A stretch of DNA of 64,000 nt from the NCBI RefSeq assembly GCF_018709685.1, contig NZ_JABDHQ010000008.1, positions 79,431 through 143,430 of the forward strand, read 5' to 3'. Source of the stretch: Akkermansia muciniphila (lineage in GTDB: Bacteria; Verrucomicrobiota; Verrucomicrobiia; Verrucomicrobiales; Akkermansiaceae). Below, piece after piece: positions 27,479 through 35,984 of the stretch. The notes under the pieces are model-generated. The model had not been told where the DNA came from and did not search any database. It saw only the letters and a program-made list of their open reading frames with translations. Every line of letters starts with the position of its first letter. Positions within the stretch are counted from its first letter, which is position 1. A program made the position numbers and the translations under genes.

Positions 27479-29713
27479 CTACCGAACCTTCACCCGGAGG
27501 GGATTCCCGATGCACTCGCGGACACGGCGCGCTTCCGCTTCCCAGTCCGCGGCGGATTTGACCGGGGAGGCCTTGTCCCAGACGGCCCCCATGTACCAGT
27601 CAAAAGCCTTTCCGTTCCCGATCTCCCGGGTCCAGTAGGTGCACCCCTCCGACTCCACTGCCCGGCCTTCCGGCAGCCACGGTACGATCACCGCGGTTCC
27701 AAAGCGCCCGTCATTCTTCCGGGGATTGCTCCACGCAGTAATCAGCCCTCCGTTCTTCCGTTCCGCCGCCACCGTTTCATAATTGTTCCTGCCCTTTCCG
27801 GTATCCATTCCCACACCCGCCTTAACCGTTTCAGCTCCCTGAATGGACAGGGTGCTGCGGACTTTGGAAAAACGGCTTCCCGCATCCAGGGTCACTCTCC
27901 GCTTCTCCGCCACGCGCACGCCGCCGCCAATGTTCCACGGCGCATAAACCACCTCAAAGGCCGTCTGGACCGGACCGTTGTACAGGGTGCGGGCGCTGGC
28001 CCAGTTACCGGACACATGCGGTTTCCCATCCCTGAACACGGCAATGCCTCCGCAGCCGCGGCCCGGTCCCACGTTATACATGTCCAGGCCGCTGCCATGG
28101 TCCCGGTGGTAATCTCCCTTCTTGTAAAATTCATTGATGACGGGAACTCCCGCACGCTTGCTCCACACGTCCGTTCCGCTGGAAACCAGCCCTTCCCCCG
28201 CCGGGGCGGGTCTGGCAACGGCCGGGCCGTAAATCCGGTGCGCCGTCAGGTCGTTTTCCCACGCAAAATCATCCAGGCGCTCCGGCACAGGACGGCTGAA
28301 ACAGACGTCCGCGGGAGGGGCCGCCTTCAGGGAGGAACGGTTCAGAATCCAGAAATCGCGGGCTGTTCCGGGCCGGAAATTGCCCTGGAACAGGAGGGTA
28401 TCCTTCCTGCCGTCTCCATCCGTATCCACCGCCTGGTGGGGGATCACCCGCCCGTGGCGCACGTCAAAGACGCGCAGGGAAGACGCATTCCCGGAAGCTC
28501 CGGACGGCAACGGAACCGCCACGGTTTCACCTGGCCGGAACCTGTTCAGGGGATTCGTGACGGTCACGGTCTTTTTCTGCGGATGATCACGGCCAATGAC
28601 GTACTTGCGCAGCTCGGTGCCGGCCATCAGGTAAGCGCCCGCGCCGTACACTTCCGTATCCTCCCCGGAATAATGCCCCGGCTTGTCCGCAATAGGCTGC
28701 ACCCAGCCCAGCGCGCCTTCCGCGTTGACGGAATCACAGGCGGCCTTCCAGGCCCTGCGGATGACGGGAAGGTATTCCTTCGCGTCCAGATACCCCTGGT
28801 TCACCCCCCACAGCATCCCGTACATGATAAACAGGGTGCCGCTCATCTCCTTCAGGGGCGGCTCTTCCGGGTCCAGCAGGCTGGCGTGCCAGGAACCGTC
28901 GGGCGACTGGCATTTTTTCAGGGACGCCGCCAGGCGCTTGAGCAGGTCCACGTAAAAGGGACGGGTAGGCCAGTCCGCGGGCATGTCTTGAAGAATAAGC
29001 GGCAGTCCGGCAATCACCCAGCCGTTGCCCCGGCTCCAGAACATCTTTTTCCCATTGCCCGCCGGAATGGTGAAGTAACGGGAATCCCGGAAAAACAGTC
29101 CTTCCTTCCGGTCAAAAAGATAGTCGCAGGTGAGCTTGTATTCCTTGTCCATGAATTCCAGATAACGGCGGTCCCCGGTATAGGCCGCCAGCTTCACGAA
29201 TACCGGAGGGGACATGAACAGGGCGTCCGACCAGCTCCAGCGGTCCTGGCACCGGGGTGTCTGGAACTGGAGGGAGGCGGAGGAAGGCCGGTTCATTACC
29301 TTGTCCAGCACGGCGCGTATCTTTTCCGCCGCGGCGGGATTGCCGTCTTCCATCGCCATTTCCATCCAGGCATGCCCCACGGCGTGATCGTCCGCATGGT
29401 AATGCCGTTTCAGGGTTTTCCATTCCTGTTCCTCCCCCGCTTTCCTCAGCAGCGGCAATCCCGGCCCTTCCGGAACGGACAGGCCGTACTGAACCATGCC
29501 GGAATAAAAGGCGCCGTAGGTCCAATGCAGCGGCGAGCGCTTTTTGGGATGCTCCGCCTGCCATTCCGCCACCAGTTGGAGATTGTCCCGGATGGTCTTT
29601 TCATTCCAGTCCGCAGAAGCGCCGGAAGCAGGATTCCCCGCAGAGAGAAGGGGAAGAACCAGCATCAGGAAGGATTTCCGCCATCCGTTTTTTGTAGAGA
29701 AAAAGAAACGCAT
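27479..29713 (-). CDS. Exported GH105-type hydrolase fused to a DUF4861 domain
   Basis: A 744-residue exported protein. After a signal peptide (ending near ASGAS) residues about 35-375 form an (alpha/alpha)6 barrel of the GH88/GH105 type, which removes unsaturated uronic acids by hydration: HWTYGAFYSGM, HADDHAVGHAWMEMA, DRWSWSDALFMSPP and MFWSRGNGWVIAGL are the typical blocks. Residues about 390-735 match the DUF4861 domain (NPLNRFRPGETVAVP, RDHGSGLDMYNVGPGRGCGG, VGMDTGKGRNNYE). The fusion puts two domains often encoded in polysaccharide-use loci in one chain. Substrate could be pectin-like or glycosaminoglycan-derived; host-glycan use is an inference. Confidence 0.8.
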   Translation of the reverse strand: MRFFFSTKNGWRKSFLMLVLPLLSAGNPASGASADWNEKTIRDNLQLVAEWQAEHPKKRSPLHWTYGAFYSGMVQYGLSVPEGPGLPLLRKAGEEQEWKTLKRHYHADDHAVGHAWMEMAMEDGNPAAAEKIRAVLDKVMNRPSSASLQFQTPRCQDRWSWSDALFMSPPVFVKLAAYTGDRRYLEFMDKEYKLTCDYLFDRKEGLFFRDSRYFTIPAGNGKKMFWSRGNGWVIAGLPLILQDMPADWPTRPFYVDLLKRLAASLKKCQSPDGSWHASLLDPEEPPLKEMSGTLFIMYGMLWGVNQGYLDAKEYLPVIRRAWKAACDSVNAEGALGWVQPIADKPGHYSGEDTEVYGAGAYLMAGTELRKYVIGRDHPQKKTVTVTNPLNRFRPGETVAVPLPSGASGNASSLRVFDVRHGRVIPHQAVDTDGDGRKDTLLFQGNFRPGTARDFWILNRSSLKAAPPADVCFSRPVPERLDDFAWENDLTAHRIYGPAVARPAPAGEGLVSSGTDVWSKRAGVPVINEFYKKGDYHRDHGSGLDMYNVGPGRGCGGIAVFRDGKPHVSGNWASARTLYNGPVQTAFEVVYAPWNIGGGVRVAEKRRVTLDAGSRFSKVRSTLSIQGAETVKAGVGMDTGKGRNNYETVAAERKNGGLITAWSNPRKNDGRFGTAVIVPWLPEGRAVESEGCTYWTREIGNGKAFDWYMGAVWDKASPVKSAADWEAEARRVRECIGNPLRVKVR

Positions 29714-29879
29714 TTTATTGATACGGAAAAAGCCGTACGGAAATTTCTCCGCAAGGGATGATTCTTCTTTTCATTCTATCCGCTTTCCTCCGGACCGGGA
29801 AAGGAGACAAGGGCACATATGGTGCCATGACGGAAAGGAATGCCGCGTTATCAATCATTCCGCACCCGGCATATACAAC

Positions 29880-29912
29880 ATGATGTATACTAACAAATAT
29901 TTAATACATCAT
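29880..29912. promoter_or_regulatory. Inverted repeat in the nrdD promoter region
   Basis: ATGATGTAT (29880-29888) and ATACATCAT (29904-29912) are perfect reverse complements with a 15-base AT-rich spacer. They lie about 50 bases upstream of the cobalamin riboswitch, where a promoter and its operator would be expected. The binding protein is unknown; the sequence does not obviously match the NrdR box consensus I know. Confidence 0.35.
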
Positions 29913-29957
29913 TTATACATTTTCCTTGCGCGAAGTTCCTTTCTGTGGTTCATTGCG

Positions 29958-30104
29958 TTTCAGCGCAGGTAACGGAAGACGGTGAAAATCCGTCGCGGAC
30001 GCGCCGCTGTAACCGGTAGACGATGGACCGGACACTGACTGCCCAGGCAGCCGGGAAGTCCCCATCACATGTCGCACCGGAAGCCAGAAGACGACCTGAT
30101 GCCC
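29958..30104 (+). promoter_or_regulatory. Cobalamin (adenosylcobalamin) riboswitch
   Basis: The conserved core is visible: CAGGTAACGG, GGTGAAAATCCGTCGCGGAC, GCGCCGCTGTAACCGG, CACTGACTGCCCAGGCAGCC followed by GGGAAG, and the B12 box as GAAGCCAGAAGACGACCTG at 30080-30098. It sits in the 552-base interval between the divergent GH105 gene and nrdD, 160 bases ahead of the nrdD ATG. Cobalamin riboswitches normally turn genes off when adenosylcobalamin binds. A stretch at 30141-30146 (CAGGTC) is complementary to GACCTG inside the B12 box, which may be part of the switching mechanism. Confidence 0.9.
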
Positions 30105-30265
30105 CCGTATCCCATCCCGCGGACAGGATGAACATACGCACAGGTCCTCATCGTGCCCCTTGTTAAAAATGCACGCATGCGGCGGCCCCTGCCTATGATT
30201 TTTCCAGGCTTTTGCCCAGGCTCGCGGATGAACGGTCATCATCCCTTCCAAGCGAGACATCCACC

Positions 30266-32362
30266 ATGGCAACAAGCATCATCAAACGTTCCGGAAAAAA
30301 GGAACAATACCAGGGCTATAAAATCGAGGAGGCCATCAAAAACGCCTTCCACAGCTCCGGAACCGCCTACAACCGTTCCATTTATGAAGAAGTGGAGGCC
30401 AAGCTGACCCACCAGGACAGCGCGCACGTGGAAGAAATCCAGGACATGATTGAACGCGCCCTGTTCCGGTGCGGATACTTTGACACGGCCAAGACCTTCA
30501 TCACCTACCGCTTCCTGCACAAAATGCAGCGCGAACAGCTCGGCGGCCTTTATTCCGGCAACACGTACGTGGACTGCAAGCAGACGGTAGAGGAATACAT
30601 CGGCCAGAGCGACTGGCGCATCGCCGCCAACTCCAACACCACGTACTCCAACGCCGGTCTCATCAACAACACGGCGGGCAAGGTGATCGCCAACTACTGG
30701 CTGGACCAGGTTTACTCCGCCCGGGAAGGCGCCGCCCACCGTGAAGGGGACTACCACATCCATGACCTGGACTGCCTGACCGGGTACTGCGCCGGGTGGA
30801 GCCTCCGCAACCTGCTCAACGAGGGATTCAATGGCGTGCGCAGCCGCGTGAACAGCCGCCCCCCGCGCCACTTCCGGGAAGCCCTGGGCCAGATGGCCAA
30901 CTTCCTGGGCATTCTGCAAAGCGAGTGGGCGGGCGCGCAGGCGTTCAGCTCCTTTGATACCTTCCTGGCGCCCTACGCCTTCAAGGACCGGGCGGACTTC
31001 ACGCGCATCAAGAAGGACATCCGCAGCTTCGTCTACAACCTGAACGTGCCCTCACGCTGGGGGCAGTCCCCCTTCACCAACGTCACGATTGACTGGACCG
31101 TGCCGCGCGACCTGCGGGACCAGGCCCCCTTCAGCGGCGGGGAGCACCTTTTTGAAGGGATGGAGGACCCGGGCCTTCTGGCCCTGGCGCGGGAACGCGG
31201 CGCGGACAAGCTGACGGAACTGACCTACAAGCACTTCCAGAAGGAAATGAACCTGATCAACAAGGCCTTTTATGAAGTGCTCACGGAAGGGGACAGCACG
31301 GGACAGCCCTTCACCTTCCCCATCCCCACCGTCAACATCACGGAAGACTTTGACTGGGAGGGGGAAAACGTGCCCCTCCTGTTTGAAAACGCCGCCAAGA
31401 TCGGCTCCTCCTACTTCCAGAACTTCATCGGCAGCCAGTACACCGTGAATGAAGACGGGGAACGCGTGCCGGACGAACGGGCCTACAAGCCGGACGCCGT
31501 GCGCTCCATGTGCTGCCGCCTGCAGCTGGACCTGCGGGAGCTTCTCAAGCGCGGCGGCGGCCTCTTCGGCTCCGCGGAAATGACCGGTTCCATAGGCGTG
31601 GTGACCATCAACCTGGCCCGGCTGGGCTACCTCTTCAAGCAGAACCGGGAAGCCCTGTTCGCCCGGCTGGGCGAACTGCTGGACCTAGCCAAATCCTGCC
31701 TGGAAAAGAAAAGGGCCTTCGTGCAGGAGATGTACGACCGCGGCCTGTACCCCTACACCAAACGCTACCTGCCCACCTTCCGCAACCACTTCTCCACCAT
31801 CGGGGTCAACGGCATGAACGAGCTGCTGCGCAACTTCTCCAACGACACGATGGACATCACCTCCGAAGAAGGCAGGGCCTTTGCGGAGGAAATCCTGGAA
31901 TTCATCCGCCTGCGCATGCAGGAGTACCAGGAGGAAACGGGCAACCTGTATAACCTGGAAGCCACGCCCGCGGAAGGCACCACGCACCGCTTCGCCCGCG
32001 AAGACCAGAAACGCTATCCGGACATCCTCCAGGCGGGACCCGTGGGGCAGCGCTACTACACGAACAGCTCCCAGCTTCCCGTGGACCATACGAGCGACCT
32101 GTTCCGGGCGCTCCAGCTCCAGGACGAACTCCAGTGCTGCTATACGGGGGGAACCGTCTTCCACATGTACATGAATGAAGCCATCAGCTCCCCGGAAGCC
32201 TGCCGGGACATCGTCCGCAAGGTGCTGACTCGCTTCCGCATGCCGTACCTGACCGTCACTCCGCTCTTCTCCGTCTGCGAGAAGCACGGCTACCTGCGCG
32301 GGGAACACCAGTACTGCCCCTTCTGCGATGAGGAGCTGCTCCACCTCCACAGGCATGAATAA
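30266..32362 (+). CDS. nrdD: Anaerobic ribonucleotide reductase, large part without the glycyl-radical domain
   Basis: Class III reductase making deoxyribonucleoside triphosphates without oxygen. The 698-residue protein has an N-terminal ATP-cone (about 4-95, IIKRSGKKEQYQGYKIEEAI), the LTGYCAGWSL and MCCRLQLDLRELLKRGGG active-site cysteine segments, and GSAEMTGSIGVVTINLARLGYL. It ends just after the zinc-type segment SVCEKHGYLRGEHQYCPFCDEE and stops at 32360, before the RVxGY glycyl-radical motif that normally completes NrdD. That motif is encoded by the next gene. ATG at 30266 gives the proper ATP-cone start. Expression is presumably under the upstream riboswitch. Confidence 0.93.
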   Translation: MATSIIKRSGKKEQYQGYKIEEAIKNAFHSSGTAYNRSIYEEVEAKLTHQDSAHVEEIQDMIERALFRCGYFDTAKTFITYRFLHKMQREQLGGLYSGNTYVDCKQTVEEYIGQSDWRIAANSNTTYSNAGLINNTAGKVIANYWLDQVYSAREGAAHREGDYHIHDLDCLTGYCAGWSLRNLLNEGFNGVRSRVNSRPPRHFREALGQMANFLGILQSEWAGAQAFSSFDTFLAPYAFKDRADFTRIKKDIRSFVYNLNVPSRWGQSPFTNVTIDWTVPRDLRDQAPFSGGEHLFEGMEDPGLLALARERGADKLTELTYKHFQKEMNLINKAFYEVLTEGDSTGQPFTFPIPTVNITEDFDWEGENVPLLFENAAKIGSSYFQNFIGSQYTVNEDGERVPDERAYKPDAVRSMCCRLQLDLRELLKRGGGLFGSAEMTGSIGVVTINLARLGYLFKQNREALFARLGELLDLAKSCLEKKRAFVQEMYDRGLYPYTKRYLPTFRNHFSTIGVNGMNELLRNFSNDTMDITSEEGRAFAEEILEFIRLRMQEYQEETGNLYNLEATPAEGTTHRFAREDQKRYPDILQAGPVGQRYYTNSSQLPVDHTSDLFRALQLQDELQCCYTGGTVFHMYMNEAISSPEACRDIVRKVLTRFRMPYLTVTPLFSVCEKHGYLRGEHQYCPFCDEELLHLHRHE

Positions 32363-32411
32363 CCCTTTTCAACCGACCGCCTCGTTTCAAAACCCAACCA
32401 TCAATACGACA

Positions 32412-32606
32412 ATGACCAAGCAGGAAATATTAAGCAAATACGCACAGGACCGGACCCGCTGCACCGTTTACACGCGCGTCATGGGCTATCACCGCCCTGT
32501 GGAAACCTTCAACGCGGGCAAACAGGGCGAGTTCCATGACCGCGTCCACTTTGTGGAACCGGGCCGTCCCTGCCCCTGCTCCGCCCGGACGGAACAGCCG
32601 CGGTAA
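32412..32606 (+). CDS. Stand-alone NrdD glycyl-radical domain protein
   Basis: A 64-residue protein beginning MTKQEILSKYAQDRTRCTVY. It contains TRVMGYHRPVETFNAGKQGEF, the segment that in ordinary NrdD lies at the extreme C-terminus and carries the radical Gly (in RVMGY). The gene starts 49 bases after the nrdD stop, in a different frame, with its own ATG, and ends 26 bases before nrdG. After the domain it has a short tail with CPC. The likely role is to dock onto the truncated NrdD and hold the glycyl radical made by NrdG, comparable in principle to GrcA for pyruvate formate-lyase. A frameshift artefact is less likely because a separate start and a stop-containing spacer are present. Confidence 0.85.
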   Translation: MTKQEILSKYAQDRTRCTVYTRVMGYHRPVETFNAGKQGEFHDRVHFVEPGRPCPCSARTEQPR

Positions 32607-32632
32607 TTTTCCCAATAACATATGCGAAGTCA

Positions 32633-33349
32633 ATGGGAACGGGCCGGGGCATAGCGGACATCACGCCGCTCACCTTGCTGGATTTTCCGGACAAGGTGGC
32701 CTGCATCTTCTGGCTGAGAGGCTGTAACTTGTTTTGTCAGTACTGTTACAACGTCTCCCTGGTCAGAGGAACGGGCTCTCCTGCCGGAGACCGGACGGAC
32801 TACCTTGATTTCCTGAGAGATCGGGTGGGATTTCTGGACGGGGTAGTCCTGTCCGGCGGCGAATGCACGCTGTGTCCCGACCTTATCCCCATCTGCCGCG
32901 AGATACGGCGGCTAGGCTTCGCGATTAAAATAGACACCAACGGCACCAGGCCCGCCGTGGTGAAAACGCTGGTGGAAGAGGGGCTTTGCGACTACATTGC
33001 CTTGGACTACAAGGCGCCCCCGGAACAATACGGCGCCGTCACCGGAAGGCCGGACCTGTTCCCCTCCTTTTCTGAAACGCTGGACTACCTGATCGCCTCT
33101 GAAACCGCTTTTGAAGTCAGAACCACCGTCCATCCCGATTTATTGACGGAAGATCACGTCAACAACATCATACGCGACTTGACAAAGCGCGGGTATGGGG
33201 GCAACTACTTCGTGCAAAATTTCTACCTGACCCAACAAACACTCAACTCTCTTCCCGCGCCAAGCCGGTTGTTTGACCGGACCCGGCTGGAGGCCGCCTC
33301 CATCCCCGTCCGTTTCCGCAACTTTGAGTTCGCCCCGGGAGAAGACTGA
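32633..33349 (+). CDS. nrdG: Anaerobic ribonucleotide reductase activating protein
   Basis: Radical SAM enzyme that installs the glycyl radical on the reductase. The 238-residue protein has the cluster motif CNLFCQYC (CxxxCxxC) near residue 31, a GGE motif in VLSGGECTL that binds the methionine amino group of SAM, and TNGTRP plus DYIALDYKAP later in the barrel. It belongs to the longer NrdG2-like type, not the short E. coli NrdG. It follows the glycyl-domain gene by 26 bases, and an AspT-type transporter gene begins 11 bases after its stop. Confidence 0.9.
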   Translation: MGTGRGIADITPLTLLDFPDKVACIFWLRGCNLFCQYCYNVSLVRGTGSPAGDRTDYLDFLRDRVGFLDGVVLSGGECTLCPDLIPICREIRRLGFAIKIDTNGTRPAVVKTLVEEGLCDYIALDYKAPPEQYGAVTGRPDLFPSFSETLDYLIASETAFEVRTTVHPDLLTEDHVNNIIRDLTKRGYGGNYFVQNFYLTQQTLNSLPAPSRLFDRTRLEAASIPVRFRNFEFAPGED

Positions 33350-33360
33350 CCCAGCCGACC

Positions 33361-34974
33361 ATGTTCGACATCCTGCTCAATCACAACACCCTGGTTCTCT
33401 TCGGAATCATCTTCTTCGGCATCGCCCTTGGCAGCATTAAAATATACGGCCTGAACCTCGGCCTCTCCGGCGTGCTCTTCGTCGCCCTGGCCGCGGGGCA
33501 CTACCGCCTGGCCATCCCCAACGGCGTAGGGCAGCTCGGCCTGGCGCTTTTCGTTTACTGCGTGGGCCTGAGCGCGGGCAACCGCTTCTTCTCCGCCATC
33601 GCCAAGCAGGGCAGCAAGCTGGCAGTCATGTCCGTGGTCATTGTAGGCGTCTCCGCCCTCTTCACCTGCCTGTTCGGCATCTGGTTCGAGGTGCCCGCGG
33701 GAATCTCTTCCGGCATCTTCGCCGGAGCGTGCACCAGCACCCCGGCGCTGGCGGCGGCCACGGAAAGCCTGCCGGGAGCCTCCGGCAGCGGCGTCAGCAT
33801 CGGCTACGGCATCGCCTACCCGTTCGGCGTGGTGGGCGTAGTCCTGTTCGTCCAGCTTCTGCCACGCCTGCTGCACTTTGACCTGAACAAGGAAGCCAAG
33901 GCCATGCACTCCAAGCAGGAGGCCAGCATCATCTCCCGCCTGGTCCGCGTCACGCAGCCCAACCTGATCGGCCAGAACATTGCGGACTGCAAACTGCTGG
34001 ACGGCCTGCACTGCATGGTTACTCGCGTGGTGCGCAACGACAGGCTGATGCCCCTGACGCCGGAAGACACGTTCCGGGAAGGAACGGAAGTCCTCATTGT
34101 GGGCAACAGTGATACGATGCCGCATGACGTCGCCTTCCTGGGGGAAGTATGTGACAACCCCTACCCCATGGACTCCCAGAAGGAGCGCCGCAAGCTGATC
34201 CTGACCAACAAGAACTATGCCGGGCGCAAGCTCCGCGACCTGAAAACCTTGCGTACGGACGGCGTGATCATCTCCCGCATCTCCCGCCTGGGCTTCACCT
34301 TCGTCCCCACCGGGGACACCACGCTGGAGCGCAATGACGTGCTGACCGTGGTGGGTTCTCCGGAAAACCTCACCAAGTACGGGGACAAAATAGGCCACCG
34401 CAGCCAGGACATGAACCAGACGGACCTTCTTTCCCTCGGGTTCGGCCTCTCGCTCGGCATCATTCTGGGACTGGTCAACTTCAGCCTGGGCAACGGCCTG
34501 GGCATCTCCCTGGGGATTGCGGGCGGCCCCCTGATCGTCGCCCTGCTGCTCGGCCACTTCGGCCGCCTGGGTCCCATCGTGGGCTACATCCCGCGGCCCA
34601 CCCGCCTTCTTTTACAGGACCTGGGCCTGGTCTTCTTCCTGGCGGACGCCGGCATCAAGGGCGGCGCAGACCTAGTCACCACCGTAGCCACGCACGGCGC
34701 GGCCGTGTTCATCATGGGCGTCATCGTCACCTGCTCCGGCATGTTCGCCGGTTACTTCGTGGGCATGAAGGTCTTCAAGATGAACATCCTGGAATGCCTG
34801 GGCGGCATCTGCGGCGGCATGACCTCCACCCCGGCCCTGGGCGCCATCGCCAGCAAGACGGACTCCCAGGCTCCCGTGGTCAGCTATGCCACCGCCTACC
34901 CCGTGGCCCTCATCCTGATGACCATCATTGCGAAGGTCATCATCCAGACCATTGGCGGCGTGGTGGGTATTTAA
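33361..34974 (+). CDS. AspT/YidE-type antiporter with two RCK_C domains
   Basis: A 537-residue inner-membrane transporter of the aspartate-alanine exchanger family. Two repeated membrane halves (about 10-170 and 360-535) flank a central cytoplasmic region with two TrkA-C-like domains (VRVTQPNLIGQNIADCKLL onward and NKNYAGRKLRDLKTLRTDG onward). The membrane halves share the family motif around GACTSTPALAAA and GGMTSTPALGAI. Substrate is uncertain: aspartate/alanine or dicarboxylates. It starts 11 bases after nrdG, so it is likely co-transcribed with it and possibly affected by the riboswitch. Confidence 0.8.
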   Translation: MFDILLNHNTLVLFGIIFFGIALGSIKIYGLNLGLSGVLFVALAAGHYRLAIPNGVGQLGLALFVYCVGLSAGNRFFSAIAKQGSKLAVMSVVIVGVSALFTCLFGIWFEVPAGISSGIFAGACTSTPALAAATESLPGASGSGVSIGYGIAYPFGVVGVVLFVQLLPRLLHFDLNKEAKAMHSKQEASIISRLVRVTQPNLIGQNIADCKLLDGLHCMVTRVVRNDRLMPLTPEDTFREGTEVLIVGNSDTMPHDVAFLGEVCDNPYPMDSQKERRKLILTNKNYAGRKLRDLKTLRTDGVIISRISRLGFTFVPTGDTTLERNDVLTVVGSPENLTKYGDKIGHRSQDMNQTDLLSLGFGLSLGIILGLVNFSLGNGLGISLGIAGGPLIVALLLGHFGRLGPIVGYIPRPTRLLLQDLGLVFFLADAGIKGGADLVTTVATHGAAVFIMGVIVTCSGMFAGYFVGMKVFKMNILECLGGICGGMTSTPALGAIASKTDSQAPVVSYATAYPVALILMTIIAKVIIQTIGGVVGI

Positions 34975-35280
34975 CAAGGGCGGAAACAATCCGGCCCAAA
35001 AAACAATCTCCTCTACTTTACCACCTCACCAAGGGGTTCCATTCTTTTCCCGAATGGAACCCCTTTTTCATAAATCCTCCGGAGAGGGTAGAAACGAAAT
35101 AATCCCAGGTCCGGTTCCAGCAGTCCAATCCCTCTCAAAATCAATTGTCTCACCATTATTATGGTATATAAGTAAAACATACGATTATTTTTTCATACTC
35201 AAAAAATACATCTTTTTATTGACATTATATCAATTTTCTCTAGCGTAATATTTACCCTTTTAACCTACCCTAAGCACTCT
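34975..35280 (+). other. Intergenic region with terminator and AT-rich promoter stretch
   Basis: A 306-base gap. It starts with the AspT terminator (35031-35068). The last 130 bases are strongly AT-rich, with a TTGACA at 35219-35224 and AT-rich hexamers (TAATAT at 35246) downstream; spacing is longer than ideal, so the promoter of the following gene is only a rough suggestion. No gene is visible. Confidence 0.4.
35031..35068 (+). terminator. Intrinsic terminator after the AspT-type transporter
   Basis: A perfect 14-bp stem (AAGGGGTTCCATTC at 35031-35044 with its complement at 35052-35065), a seven-base loop and a following T-run. It probably ends the nrdD-to-transporter transcript. Confidence 0.88.
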
Positions 35281-35976
35281 ATGAAGAATATCCTCTGGAT
35301 TTTCCTCTTCAGCATACTCATGCTGCCAGAGAGCCCTGCCGCGCTGGCTTCATCTGAATCAGACATACAGACACTACTTTCTGAGGGACGCTCCTCCTTC
35401 ATTACCGGTAAAGCCCGGGAAGTCATGCGCAGTCGGCTTGACTCCGGCCCGCTTACTATCGAAAAAATACGAGAACTGATTCATTCTCCACAAGTAGCGT
35501 CACTGTGCTACCTGCACCAATTTTTCAATACTGCCGAAGATGGCAAGCCGTTCACTCAGGAGGAACTCAAGGATCAGGTCTTCAGGAAATGGCTTTCCAG
35601 CCATCCGGAAGTATTTAAAATGCTCGCCCAATCCGGTCCTGCCAGCAAAAATACCCTTTCCGTTTTTTACCGAATCTGGAATACCAGCGATCAAAAGCTC
35701 AATTCTGTTGAACTCAGCATGGCGCTTGGAGCCGCCCTTGTTGCGAACACCTTCTCTCCCGAGGAATGCATCGCCAAATTTAATTTCTCCCGGGATTCCC
35801 ATCACCACGCCAGATGCTATCCACAGGCAGACACCTTGCAACCCTGGGAATGGGCCATTATATTCCGGGGTAAAGACAGCCTTGAAGACCTCGCATGGGC
35901 ACAGCAATTCATTGAGGGGAAAAAAATCAAACCGGAGAAAGCCGGAAGCAGATTGCAAAAACCATCAATAACCTGA
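35281..35976 (+). CDS. Exported protein of unknown function
   Basis: A 231-residue protein with a signal peptide (MKNILWIFLFSILMLPESPAALA). The mature part is helical and acidic, with segments such as TIEKIRELIHSPQVASLCYLH and FTQEELKDQVFRKWLSSHPE. I recognise no catalytic motif. Base composition is clearly more AT-rich than in the flanking housekeeping genes. The end may be altered: from about 35953 the frame used by the next gene reads IAKTINNLNRI, a more natural continuation than the annotated LQKPSIT, so a recent frameshift or truncation of a longer protein is possible. Confidence 0.55.
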   Translation: MKNILWIFLFSILMLPESPAALASSESDIQTLLSEGRSSFITGKAREVMRSRLDSGPLTIEKIRELIHSPQVASLCYLHQFFNTAEDGKPFTQEELKDQVFRKWLSSHPEVFKMLAQSGPASKNTLSVFYRIWNTSDQKLNSVELSMALGAALVANTFSPEECIAKFNFSRDSHHHARCYPQADTLQPWEWAIIFRGKDSLEDLAWAQQFIEGKKIKPEKAGSRLQKPSIT

Positions 35977-35984
35977 ACAGAATC

